Source of the DNA: Limiplasma sp048370855
GTDB lineage: Bacteria > Bacillota > Clostridia > Christensenellales > Aristaeellaceae
Length of the DNA stretch: 64,000 nucleotides
Direction of reading: 5' to 3'
NCBI GenBank assembly: GCA_048370855.1
Contig: DBGEOK010000119.1
Span: 1-64,000, forward strand
Part shown: in pieces, positions 1 to 7,663 of the stretch
How positions within the stretch are numbered: the first letter of the stretch is position 1
How the letters are laid out: each line of letters opens with the position of its first letter
Notes under the pieces: generated by a model
Database searches by the model: none
What the model saw: only the letters and a program-made list of their open reading frames with translations
Told to the model about the DNA's origin: nothing
Position numbers and translations under genes: made by a program

Positions 1-36
1 TAAAAACAAGAGAATTAGAGCAAAGCAAGACAGGAA

Positions 37-53
37 ATTGACCTTCTTTGACC
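37..53. promoter_or_regulatory. CtsR-type operator box 1
   Basis: Two heptamers, ATTGACC and TTTGACC, are separated by TTC. This is the reverse complement of the known CtsR box (GGTCAAA-NAN-GGTCAAA) with one mismatch. It lies upstream of the hsp20 promoter, which suggests class III heat-shock repression. CtsR itself is not in the window. Confidence 0.7.
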
Positions 54-73
54 ATTATAGTGTTTTTTGAATA

Positions 74-90
74 ATTGACTTTCTTTGACC
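74..90. promoter_or_regulatory. CtsR-type operator box 2
   Basis: A second tandem heptamer pair (ATTGACT-TTC-TTTGACC), 37 bp after the first and in the same orientation. It overlaps the -35 element and spacer of the hsp20 promoter, so a bound repressor would block RNA polymerase. Confidence 0.7.
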
Positions 91-103
91 AATAAATTAT
101 ACT
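75..103 (+). promoter_or_regulatory. Promoter of hsp20 (sigma-A type)
   Basis: TTGACT, a 17-bp spacer and TATACT give a near-consensus vegetative promoter. The predicted start near 110 leaves a leader of about 130 nt before the hsp20 start codon. Confidence 0.75.
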
Positions 104-237
104 AAGGCCGTGGTTGAGAGAAAGAAAGCCCAGGCAGGCAACGCCCTCGCGCCGGGTTCACGCTTTCCCGGCCGCACAAAATCAATTCACCCATTCACAG
201 GTTGCGGCTTGTCCGCTATTTTGAAGGAGGATGTCTT

Positions 238-693
238 ATGTATACACTGGTTCCGTTCCGCCACACCATCAGCAATGCGTTCCCGTCCCTGTTCAGCGAT
301 CGCTTTATGCGTGAGTTTTTCGACTCGGACAGCACCCCCTCTATGCGCGTGGACGTTCGGGAAAAGGAGGATGCGTACCTTCTGGAGGCCGACCTTCCCG
401 GCGTGGAAAAGGAAAACATCAGCTTGGGCGTGGAGGATAACGTGCTGACCATCAGCGCCGATATCAACAGCGAAAAGAAGGAAGAGAAAAACGGCTATGT
501 ATGCAGCGAACGCCGCTCGGGCCATGTGGAGCGCAGCTTCAGCATGGAGGGCATCGACGTAAGCGGCATCAAGGCCGATTATAAGAACGGCGTGCTCATG
601 GTCTGCCTGCCGAAGGAAAAGCCGGAGGAGAAAAAGAGCGCTATGAAGATCGCCATCGGAGACGCACAGCAAAAGCTTTCCGAAGGCGAATGA
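238..693 (+). CDS. hsp20: Small heat-shock protein, Hsp20/alpha-crystallin family
   Basis: A 151-residue ATP-independent holdase chaperone that binds unfolding proteins in the cytoplasm. A short N-terminal arm (residues 1-37) precedes an alpha-crystallin domain at about residues 38-130, with the family's VREKEDAYLLEADLPGV strand and a later KNGVLMVCLPK segment, and then a short Lys/Glu-rich tail. The ATG at 238 is chosen because AAGGAGG lies 7 bases upstream; an in-frame ATG at 202 has no such site. The gene stands alone behind a promoter carrying two CtsR boxes, so it is probably induced by heat or protein-folding stress. The length is typical for bacterial Hsp20. Confidence 0.93.
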   Translation: MYTLVPFRHTISNAFPSLFSDRFMREFFDSDSTPSMRVDVREKEDAYLLEADLPGVEKENISLGVEDNVLTISADINSEKKEEKNGYVCSERRSGHVERSFSMEGIDVSGIKADYKNGVLMVCLPKEKPEEKKSAMKIAIGDAQQKLSEGE

Positions 694-704
694 GGGTAAA
701 AAAG

Positions 705-750
705 AACAGACAGCGGCGCACGGGATTGTTCCCGCGCGCCGCTGTCTGTT
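705..750 (+). terminator. Strong hairpin after hsp20
   Basis: A perfect 15-bp stem (705-719 with 736-750) encloses a second 5-bp stem. There is no T tract after it, so it may act as an mRNA end-stabiliser or a weak terminator. Confidence 0.5.
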
Positions 751-782
751 GACAACTTCCTTATGAGAAGATGGCCTTACGC

Positions 783-875
783 GGAAAGGGACGTTGGGAG
801 GCTCCGCCTCCCAAGCCCACCGCCCAAGGGCGTTGCCCTTGGGAATCCCGTTTTTGGGCCGCGTTCGCGGCCCAA
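783..875 (+). repeat. Dispersed intergenic repeat family B, copy 1
   Basis: A chain of short GC hairpins (GGGAGGC/GCCTCCC; CCAAGGGC/GCCCTTGG; TTGGGCCGCG/CGCGGCCCAA) around a GGAATCCC motif. Related copies are at 14353-14406 and 46632-46724 (inverted), and at 44675-44770 and 62216-62296. No reading frame is conserved between copies, so it is not coding. Confidence 0.7.
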
Positions 876-889
876 TTATATCACGGGTT

Positions 890-1255
890 GACGGAGGGGA
901 GCGCTGGCCCGGCGGCACTGGAAATGAGCGGCAGCCCGGTGGGCTGTTCGCCGAAGGCGAAAGCGAATGGAAGTGGGGAGCGAAACGAGCAATGGGCGCG
1001 CCAGCGACCAGTGCGACGATTGAGCGACCGGGGCCATTCGCCGAAGGCGAAAGCGACCCGGAGGATATCAAGCGAAACGAGAACGCCGCCCGGGCAGGGC
1101 GGCGGGCGACGATTGAGCTTGCGGGAGACGGAGGGGAGCGTTGGCCCGGCGGCACTGGAAATGAGCGGCAGCCCGGTGGGCTGTTCGCCGAAGGCGAAAG
1201 CGAATGGAAGTGGGGAGCGAAACGAGAACGCCGCCCTGCCCGGGCGACGATTGAC
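890..1255 (+). repeat. Intergenic tandem repeat family C (two units plus a partial one)
   Basis: A unit of about 120 bp beginning GACGGAGGGGAGCG occurs at about 890-1010 and again, almost unchanged, at 1126-1255. A partial unit lies between them (about 1030-1120). Each unit ends in GCGAAACGAG...GACGATTGA and contains the small hairpin TTCGCCGAAGGCGAA. A diverged copy is at 44996-45110. Open frames run through the region on both strands but have no ribosome site or family resemblance. The rest of the gap up to 1430 shows no feature I can name. Confidence 0.65.
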
Positions 1256-1430
1256 AGTCTCTTATGGGAGGGGTCGAAGGGCAGCGTCCCTCCGGCTGCA
1301 ATTCATCCCGCGCAAGCGCGGGAGCGCAAGAACGCTTTGAGCGTCCTCGGAGCTCTGCGGAAACGTCCGGCGGAGCCGGAGGAGTTATAAGGGCGCGGAA
1401 GCCGTCCCTTGCGCCCCTTCGTGCGCCCAA

Positions 1431-2282
1431 TCAGCCCTTGACGCCCCCCGCCGCCAGTCCTTGTACAAAGAAGTGCTGGCAGGTGATGAATACAATGACC
1501 ACCGGCAGAAGCGTCAGCGCCGACATTGCGAACACATAGCCCCATTGCGTAAACTGATGCTGGCCAAAGAAGCCGGCAATGGCGATGGGCAGCGTGCGCA
1601 GCTCCGTATCGTTGATAACGGTATTGGCCCAGGGATATTCCTCCCAGGCGGTCAAAAAGTTAAAAATGCTGACGGAGGCGACCGCGGGCGCGGCCAGCGG
1701 CATGGCGATACGCCAGTAGACCGTCATCACGCTGGCGCCGTCGATGTAGGTCGCCTCGGTAATCTCCTCGGGGATGCTTTCGATAAAGCCTTTTATCATG
1801 AAGGTGGAAAAGGGGATCACCCACGCCACATAAAACGGGATCAGCCCCCAGAGGCGGTTGACAAGCTTGAGCCTGGTCGCCAGCTCGAACTGCGGCACGA
1901 TCATCGTCGTGCCGGGAATAATCATGGTAAGAATGATGAACCCGAATAGCAGCTTTTTGCCATGGAAGCGGAACTTGCCCATGACAAACGCCATCGCGGA
2001 CGATACCAGCGCCGCCAGCGCCACCGAGGAAAGCGAAACAAACGCTGAATTAAGAAAATTGCAATAAAATTTGCTTTGGGCTAAAATATACCGGTAGTTT
2101 TCCAGCGTCAGCGCTTCCCGCCTGGGAAAAAAGCGCGGCGGATATTCGTACAGCGCGCCGTTTGGCCGAAGCGACGTGGAGATCATATAGATCATCGGGA
2201 GCGTGCAGATCACCGTACCCAGCGCAAGCAGCAAGTAATTCAGCGCCGTTTGGCGCCGCCTGTGTGACAAATGGCCCCGCAT
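1431..2282 (-). CDS. Carbohydrate ABC transporter permease, MalG/AraQ type
   Basis: Inner-membrane permease (283 residues) of a CUT1-class sugar importer. Six hydrophobic segments begin at about residue 15. The EAA loop that contacts the ATPase is visible near residue 190 (EATYIDGASVMTVYWRIAMP), and the family C-terminal ending QGLAAGGVKG is intact. A GGGAGG ribosome site precedes the ATG. It is the last gene of a five-gene minus-strand operon, 15 bp after the partner permease. The operon contains no ATP-binding subunit, so a shared MsmK-type ATPase encoded elsewhere is inferred. Co-location with a GH13 enzyme suggests a malto-oligosaccharide substrate. Confidence 0.92.
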   Translation of the reverse strand: MRGHLSHRRRQTALNYLLLALGTVICTLPMIYMISTSLRPNGALYEYPPRFFPRREALTLENYRYILAQSKFYCNFLNSAFVSLSSVALAALVSSAMAFVMGKFRFHGKKLLFGFIILTMIIPGTTMIVPQFELATRLKLVNRLWGLIPFYVAWVIPFSTFMIKGFIESIPEEITEATYIDGASVMTVYWRIAMPLAAPAVASVSIFNFLTAWEEYPWANTVINDTELRTLPIAIAGFFGQHQFTQWGYVFAMSALTLLPVVIVFITCQHFFVQGLAAGGVKG

Positions 2283-2297
2283 ATGAACCGCCTCCCG

Positions 2298-3182
2298 CTA
2301 TAAGTCCCTGTTTTTCATAGCCCTGAACTGAAGTATCGCCATGAGGCCCAGCGAAAGCGCCATCACAAAGCTCAGCGCCGCCGCGTAGCCGAATTTGCCC
2401 GTGCTGAACGCCTTGTAATACATCCAGGTAAGCAGCGTGTCCGTCTGGTGCGCGGGTTTGCCGCCGGTAATCATCTTGATGGAGGTAAATACGTTGAACC
2501 CGCCGATGGTAAGCATAATCAGCGCGAAGAGAATCGTGCCTTTGATGGAGGGCATGGTCACGCTCCAGAACTTTTTCCACGCGCCACAGCCGTCGATTTC
2601 AGCCGCCTCGTAAAGGTCGGCGGATACCTGCTGAAGCGCCGCCAGGAAGACCACCATATTCCAGCCTACGCCCTTCCAAACGCCCAGAATCATTGCGACG
2701 GTCATTCCGCCCCAACGCGTGTCCAGCCACCGCACATTTTGGCTGGTTACACCGACGACCTTTGTGAGAAAATAGTTGAGCAGGCCCTCGGTATTAAAAA
2801 TATAGCGAAATACCAGCGAAGCGATCACCCACGAGGTGATGACCGGCAGGTAATGGAGCACGCGAAAGGTAACGCTCAGCCGCTTGACGCCGTTGATGAG
2901 CACCGCCGTAAACAGCCCCAGCGCCATTTGACCCGGCACGGTTACCAGCGTATAGGCCAGGCTGTTGACAAACACCACCCAAAACGTATCGTCCCCAAGC
3001 ACCTCGCGGTAGTTCGCCAGCCCGATGAAGGGCTGGGAGAGCATGGAGCCGAAGCTCCAGTCGCAAAAGCTCATCCAGAACAGCCGTATGATGGGATAAA
3101 CCGTGAACGCGCCGAAAATCAACAGCCCAGGCAGCAGCAATACGCCCAGTTGAAAGCGGTTCAGGCGTGATTTGGTGACCAT
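2298..3182 (-). CDS. Sugar ABC transporter permease, MalF/UgpA type
   Basis: A 294-residue inner-membrane permease and probable partner of the MalG-like subunit encoded next. The first membrane segment starts near residue 10 (FQLGVLLLPGLLIFGAF). The EAA loop is present around residue 200 (LYEAAEIDGCGAWKKFWSVT). The start is supported by GGGAGG about 10 bases upstream. A gap of about 120 bp separates it from the binding-protein gene upstream, where no clear promoter or terminator is visible. I infer that these two permeases and the binding protein form one importer for glucan oligosaccharides. Confidence 0.92.
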   Translation of the reverse strand: MVTKSRLNRFQLGVLLLPGLLIFGAFTVYPIIRLFWMSFCDWSFGSMLSQPFIGLANYREVLGDDTFWVVFVNSLAYTLVTVPGQMALGLFTAVLINGVKRLSVTFRVLHYLPVITSWVIASLVFRYIFNTEGLLNYFLTKVVGVTSQNVRWLDTRWGGMTVAMILGVWKGVGWNMVVFLAALQQVSADLYEAAEIDGCGAWKKFWSVTMPSIKGTILFALIMLTIGGFNVFTSIKMITGGKPAHQTDTLLTWMYYKAFSTGKFGYAAALSFVMALSLGLMAILQFRAMKNRDL

Positions 3183-3301
3183 CGCGTTCGCCTCCCTGCG
3201 TAAAAAATCGGGTAAGGAGCCGCGCGGCGGCGGGCGTCGTGTCCGCTTTGCCGCCGCGCGGCCTTCGCGGCTGATTTTGGCTTTCCGCGCGGGACGGGCG
3301 G

Positions 3302-4549
3302 TTATGGCTTCAGCAGCTCGTCATACAAAACGGCCAGCTCATCCATGGCTTCCTGCGCGGTCTTTTCACCGCTTACCACGGCGGTGACGGCCACGTTCAG
3401 CTCGTTGTCCATCTCGCTCCAGGCGGCGACGGTGGGGCGGGCCTTCGCGGTCTGGATGGCCTTGATAAAGGGCGCGTACTCCGCGTTTTTCACAACGTCG
3501 CTGTCAAGGGCGGCCTTGTTGACGGGAATCTGCCCGCACTTGGCCATTTCGGTCTGGGCGTACTCGCCGGTCATGAACTGCATGAACTTCCAGGCGGCTT
3601 CCTGATTGGCCCCTGCGAACATGGCGATATCCTCGCCGCCCAGCACGGATACGCTGCCGCCCTCGCCCGCGGGGATGGGCGCGGTGCCGTAGGCCACATC
3701 GGGATAAGCGCCCGCCAGCTCGGCGGTCTTCCAAGGGCCTTCCAGCATCATGGCGTAGCGGCCGGCGCCAAAGCCGTCCGTCATGGGGATGTCGCCGCTG
3801 TTAAAGCCGGTCAGCACGCCTTCCTTGACCAGCGCCGCAAAGGCGTCAATCGCCTTGACGGTCTTTTCGGAGTTGATATAGCCGGTGGCAAGGGTCTGCT
3901 CGTCGTTGGTGAGGCTGCCGCCAAAGCTCCAGATAAACGGGCACAGGTTCCAGCCGCTGAGGGCCGGCTCGTTCCAGCCCCAAATCTGCTGGCCGTTTGC
4001 GTTTTCTCCGCCGAGCTTGCGCACGGTTTCCATCCATTCGTCCATCGTGGCGGGCACGGTTACGCCGGCGGCCTCCAGCATCGCGGTGTTGTAAAACATG
4101 ATTTTGCTGTTGGTGTTTAGCGCAAGCGCATAGTAACTCCCTCCGATCTTCGCGGTGGACATGGCGCTGTCCAGCAGGGCGGAGGAGGCGGCCGGAAAGT
4201 CGCTCATCTCCCGGTCGAGCGCCACCAGCACGCCCATTTTTTGAAACTCGGGCAGCCAGGCGATGTCGCAGCGGGCGACGTCGGGCAGGCTGTCGGAGCT
4301 TGCGCTGACAAGGATCTTATCATGCAGCTCCGCCCACTCGTGAGAAACGGCGTTGACCTTGATTCCGGGATTCTCGCTTTCAAACTGAGGGATGAGCACG
4401 TTCATCAGCGTTTCGTTCTCCGCCGACTGCGCGCTGTAATGATGCCAGAAGTTGATGGTTACAGGCGCCGATTCGGCCGCCGCCGCGCCCGCCGCCAGGC
4501 AAAGGATGACCGAAAGCAGCACCGCCAGAGTTTTTTGGGTCCTACGCAT
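3302..4549 (-). CDS. Extracellular sugar-binding protein (family 1 solute-binding)
   Basis: A 415-residue exported receptor that delivers sugar to the adjacent permeases. It has a signal peptide with a positive N-terminus and hydrophobic core (residues 1-25). A lipobox is not obvious: Cys17 lies inside the hydrophobic core, so release or other anchoring is possible. The mature part opens with the family hallmark TINFWHHYSA, followed by a long QFESENPGIKV segment, and has the Trp-rich core of maltose-type binding proteins (WGWNEPALSGWNLCPFIW). It lies 14 bp downstream of the GH13 gene in the same operon. Confidence 0.92.
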   Translation of the reverse strand: MRRTQKTLAVLLSVILCLAAGAAAAESAPVTINFWHHYSAQSAENETLMNVLIPQFESENPGIKVNAVSHEWAELHDKILVSASSDSLPDVARCDIAWLPEFQKMGVLVALDREMSDFPAASSALLDSAMSTAKIGGSYYALALNTNSKIMFYNTAMLEAAGVTVPATMDEWMETVRKLGGENANGQQIWGWNEPALSGWNLCPFIWSFGGSLTNDEQTLATGYINSEKTVKAIDAFAALVKEGVLTGFNSGDIPMTDGFGAGRYAMMLEGPWKTAELAGAYPDVAYGTAPIPAGEGGSVSVLGGEDIAMFAGANQEAAWKFMQFMTGEYAQTEMAKCGQIPVNKAALDSDVVKNAEYAPFIKAIQTAKARPTVAAWSEMDNELNVAVTAVVSGEKTAQEAMDELAVLYDELLKP

Positions 4550-4563
4550 GTGGGTTTCCTCCT

Positions 4564-6246
4564 TTATTGTTCTATGATCTTTACGCAGCGCGGCGAGACG
4601 ACGACCGACTCCCCCGCGCCCGCGAAGTCCAGCGTCCGCGGCGCGCCGCCCCGGTTGAACGCCGCCAGCACGCGCCTGCCGCCCAAACGGCGCTCAAAAG
4701 CAAACAGGCCCTTTTCGGCGTCGCAGGCAAGGGTGCGGTAGCTCCCGTACCGGACGGCCTCGTTTGCTTTGCGCAGGCCTATCAGCTTCCGGGTCCATGA
4801 AAGCAGCTCCTCATCAGGGCGTTCCCAGGCCATGCCCGCGCGGCAGCCGGGATCGTTTTCACCCCGCATGCCAATTTCGTCGCCGTAATACACGGCTGGG
4901 CTTCCTGGAAAAAGCATTTGAAACGCCGTCGCCAGCCTGAGCCGCCAGGTCTCGCCGCCCGCCTCGGTCAAAAACCGCGCGGTATCATGGCTGCCGAGGC
5001 AGTTATACATGCACAGGTTGACCTCATCCGGATATTTCATCAGCATATGTTGAAGCCGCTCGTCAAGCGCCGCCTCGTCGATGCGATCCCGCGCGAAGTA
5101 ATCCACCATCGCGTCGCGGAACAGGTAATTCATCGCGCAGTCCAACTGGTCGCCTTCGCACACCATGCGCGAGGCGTCTCCCCAGGTTTCCCCCAGAAAC
5201 AGCGCGCCGGGATGCCTCTTTTGAACCTCTTCGCGGAAGAAGCGCAAGGCGGCGGTATCCAGCTCGTCCGCCACGTCCAGCCTCCAGCCGTCGATATCCG
5301 CCGCGTCCAGCCAGTATAGGAGGACGCTCAGCACGAACGCCCGCACCTCCGGGTTTGCCAAGCGCAGGCGTGGCATATAGGCATAATCGCCCACGCACTC
5401 ATAGCAGGCCGGGCTCATCTCTATGGGGAAACGCTTGGGATAGAACCAACGGAGGTATCTTGACCTTTCGCCGTTTTGCCTTAGGTCAAGGAAGGGAGCG
5501 AAATGGACGCCCACATGGTTGAACACCCCGTCCAGCAGGACGCGGATGCCCCGCCTGTGCGCCTCCCTGACCAGCGAGATCAGATCCTCGTTCGTGCCAA
5601 AATCCGGATCGACGGCAAAATAATCAACCGTGGCGTATTTATGATTGAAGTCAGCGGCGAACACCGGGGTGAGATACAGGCATTCCACGCCCAGCTCCTC
5701 CAAATAGGAAAGCTTTTCGCGGGCGCCGCGAAGATCCCCGCCCAAGAAGTTTTTCCGCGTGGGTTCGCTGTCCCAGCGCTCATAGCTGCGCAGGCTTTTC
5801 CTCGAGTTGCCGACGGCAAAGCGTTCGGGAAAAATCTGATAGTACACGCAGCCGCGCGCCCAGTCCGGGGGTGTGCGCACATCCGTCTCGGCCGCCTGCA
5901 AAAGCTCGAAAAAGCCCTGCTCGGGGTTTCCTTCCGTAAAGCCTTGCTCGCAATAATACACGGCGTTTCCCAAACGATCCGTCAGCTTGAAGAAATACTT
6001 CAGGTAATGCGCCTCTTCCGGCAAAACAGCCTCTCCCACCCATTCGGCCTTGATTCCATCCTGATAGCGCGCCGACATGGGAAGCTCCTTGCGGCTTTCG
6101 GGATAGGGAGCGCTTCGCTTCCAGTAAAACAGCGAACAAGCGGAGAGGTCTCCCGCCGCCGCAAGAAGGCGAAAACGGATCATATTTCGTGCAAGCGGTT
6201 GCCTAAAGGGCAAAGCGGATTCATGGGTGATGGCGGAAAGGTTCAT
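4564..6246 (-). CDS. GH13 alpha-glucosidase (neopullulanase / cyclomaltodextrinase-like)
   Basis: A 560-residue enzyme hydrolysing alpha-1,4/1,6-glucan oligosaccharides. It has an N-terminal beta domain resembling CBM34 (about 1-125), the catalytic barrel starting at YYQIFPERF, and a C-terminal beta domain. Catalytic motifs are complete: DGVFNHVG, GWRLDVADE (nucleophile Asp), FLGETWGD (acid/base Glu) and LGSHDTARF. No signal peptide is evident, so it probably acts in the cytoplasm on imported oligosaccharides. I take the ATG at 6246, 4 bp after the LacI gene and behind AGGATG. An upstream in-frame ATG at 6303 lies within that gene. Confidence 0.9.
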   Translation of the reverse strand: MNLSAITHESALPFRQPLARNMIRFRLLAAAGDLSACSLFYWKRSAPYPESRKELPMSARYQDGIKAEWVGEAVLPEEAHYLKYFFKLTDRLGNAVYYCEQGFTEGNPEQGFFELLQAAETDVRTPPDWARGCVYYQIFPERFAVGNSRKSLRSYERWDSEPTRKNFLGGDLRGAREKLSYLEELGVECLYLTPVFAADFNHKYATVDYFAVDPDFGTNEDLISLVREAHRRGIRVLLDGVFNHVGVHFAPFLDLRQNGERSRYLRWFYPKRFPIEMSPACYECVGDYAYMPRLRLANPEVRAFVLSVLLYWLDAADIDGWRLDVADELDTAALRFFREEVQKRHPGALFLGETWGDASRMVCEGDQLDCAMNYLFRDAMVDYFARDRIDEAALDERLQHMLMKYPDEVNLCMYNCLGSHDTARFLTEAGGETWRLRLATAFQMLFPGSPAVYYGDEIGMRGENDPGCRAGMAWERPDEELLSWTRKLIGLRKANEAVRYGSYRTLACDAEKGLFAFERRLGGRRVLAAFNRGGAPRTLDFAGAGESVVVSPRCVKIIEQ

Positions 6247-6250
6247 GCTG

Positions 6251-7249
6251 TCACATCCTGCGGCTTGATTCCCGCTCGATGAGCGAGGTGCAGAGCAATA
6301 CATGCTGATCGGCGGTCTGACGGTTGATTTTCTGGAACAGAAGGCGCGCCGTCTGCTCGCCTAAAAGCGCGGTGTCCACGTCCACGGCGGTCAGCGGCGG
6401 ATCGGTAAACTCAGCGAGCGGGTAGTTGTCAAACGTCGCCACGCCAAGGTCGTCCGGCACGCGAAGCCCCAATTCCTTCGCGGCCTTCAGCAGCCCGAAG
6501 GCCGCGAGGTTGTCGTTGCAGAGAAAGGCGTCCGGCCGGGTATCGGCGCGCAGCGCTTCCCGCGCCGCGCGCCGCGCGTCCTCCGCGGTTCCGTCCGTGG
6601 GCAGCACCATGCCTCCGGCTTCTTTTGCAAGCGCGCTCAGGTAGCCCTTGACACGGCGCTTGACAAAGCCCGTGCGACCGCCGCCGCCCAGATAGGCGAC
6701 GCGCGTGTACCCCATTCGCCGCAGATGATCCACGGCCATAGCCCCGCCCTGCTCGTTGTCGACATCCACCCAGCTAAGGTCCCGGCGCGCGGTATCCGGT
6801 CGGCCAAGCGCCACGTAGGGGAAGCCCTCGATTTTTTCCAAAAGCGAGCTTTTCAGCGTGGAGGGAGGCAAAATCAAGCCGTCCACCTTGCGCTCCAGCA
6901 TCAGGCCCTCGATGGAGGAGGCGCCGCCCGCGCGCTTGGCGCCGTTTGCGATGATGACGTGATAGCCGCGCGATTGCGCCACCTTTTCCACGGCGAACAG
7001 GCTTCGGCTGAAAAACACGTTGCTGAACGCGTCCGCGTCCTCGGCGTCCACCACCACGCCGATGGCGCCGCTCAGCCCGCTGGCCAGGCTGCGGGCCACG
7101 CTGTTGGGGTGATAGTCCAGGGTTCGCATGGCGGCATGGATACGCTCCCGCGTTTCCTCCGTAATGGCGGCCTTGCCGCTGAGCGCGCGGGAGACGGTGG
7201 ACGGATTGACGCCCGCCAGCTTCGCTACATCGTGAATGGTTGCCGCCAT
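6251..7249 (-). CDS. LacI-family transcriptional regulator of the oligosaccharide operon
   Basis: A 332-residue repressor with an N-terminal helix-turn-helix (residues 3-50, TIHDVAKLAGVNPSTVSRAL), the LacI hinge helix (YHPNSVARSLAS), and a periplasmic-binding-like effector domain. AGGAGGGC lies 5 bases before the ATG. It is the first gene of the operon followed by GH13, binding protein and permeases, and a fitting palindrome sits at the transcription start of its own promoter (7299-7314). Autorepression relieved by a malto-oligosaccharide is the likely control; the ligand identity is inferred from neighbours only. Confidence 0.92.
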   Translation of the reverse strand: MAATIHDVAKLAGVNPSTVSRALSGKAAITEETRERIHAAMRTLDYHPNSVARSLASGLSGAIGVVVDAEDADAFSNVFFSRSLFAVEKVAQSRGYHVIIANGAKRAGGASSIEGLMLERKVDGLILPPSTLKSSLLEKIEGFPYVALGRPDTARRDLSWVDVDNEQGGAMAVDHLRRMGYTRVAYLGGGGRTGFVKRRVKGYLSALAKEAGGMVLPTDGTAEDARRAAREALRADTRPDAFLCNDNLAAFGLLKAAKELGLRVPDDLGVATFDNYPLAEFTDPPLTAVDVDTALLGEQTARLLFQKINRQTADQHVLLCTSLIERESSRRM

Positions 7250-7298
7250 CGTAAGCCCTCCTGCCGCCTATTATGGGGTTGAGCGATTCCGTTTCATA

Positions 7299-7314
7299 AT
7301 GCAACCGATTGCAT
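7299..7314. promoter_or_regulatory. LacI-type operator
   Basis: ATGCAA-CCGA-TTGCAT has 6-bp inverted arms and the central CG typical of LacI-family operators. It lies 6 bp downstream of the -10 box of the lacI-like promoter, where bound repressor would block initiation. Confidence 0.75.
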
Positions 7315-7320
7315 GATGAA

Positions 7321-7349
7321 ATTGTACCAGAGCCAAGCGCGGCTGTCAA
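7321..7349 (-). promoter_or_regulatory. Promoter of the LacI/GH13/ABC operon
   Basis: On the minus strand TTGACA (7344-7349), a 17-bp spacer and TACAAT (7321-7326) form a near-consensus vegetative promoter. It is divergent from the metK promoter only 20 bp away. Confidence 0.8.
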
Positions 7350-7368
7350 GGGGGAAAGGAATTTTTCC

Positions 7369-7397
7369 TTGACATCTTTGTCAAAATCCGCTACAAT
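7369..7397 (+). promoter_or_regulatory. Promoter of metK
   Basis: TTGACA (7369-7374), a 17-bp spacer and TACAAT (7392-7397). Transcription should start about 15 nt before the first strand of the SAM riboswitch. Confidence 0.8.
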
Positions 7398-7416
7398 TTT
7401 TTTCGACAACCAAACA

Positions 7417-7516
7417 CCTTATAAAGAGCGGTTGAGGGACGGGCCCGATGAAACCCGCCAACCTGCGGCAACGCGAGGTGGCAAATCCCGCAGCGTGCAT
7501 GCGCTGGCAGATAAGG
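7417..7516 (+). ncRNA. SAM-I (S-box) riboswitch aptamer
   Basis: The P1 helix pairs CCTTAT (7417-7422) with ATAAGG (7511-7516). Between them are the S-box core elements AGAGCGG, GAGGGACGGGCCC, GATGAAACCC and GCCAACCTGCGG, in the right order. It lies directly upstream of metK, the commonest S-box target, and is followed by a terminator hairpin. High SAM should favour termination. Confidence 0.93.
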
Positions 7517-7535
7517 TAGATCGCAGCTCCCTTTC

Positions 7536-7565
7536 ACGCCCGCAAATGCTTGCGGGCGTGTTTTT
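7536..7565 (+). terminator. Riboswitch expression-platform terminator
   Basis: A 10-bp stem ACGCCCGCAA/TTGCGGGCGT (7536-7545 with 7550-7559) is followed by G and five Ts. It follows the SAM aptamer by 19 nt and is the expected OFF structure. Confidence 0.85.
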
Positions 7566-7663
7566 CTTGGGCGAAGCACGCGCGCCGCGCCCGTTCAGCG
7601 TGAAAAGGGCGCAATCCGGCCCTTGAGGGTTGTCCGACATACAAGAGAGGGGAAGGACAGACC

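Noticed and set aside
187..1155. 322-residue minus-strand frame across hsp20 and the repeats
   Set aside because: It is antisense to a clear Hsp20 gene and continues into repeat DNA.
771..1390. Two overlapping plus-strand frames of about 190 residues
   Set aside because: They run through repeat families B and C, repeat internally because of the DNA repeats, and have no start site.
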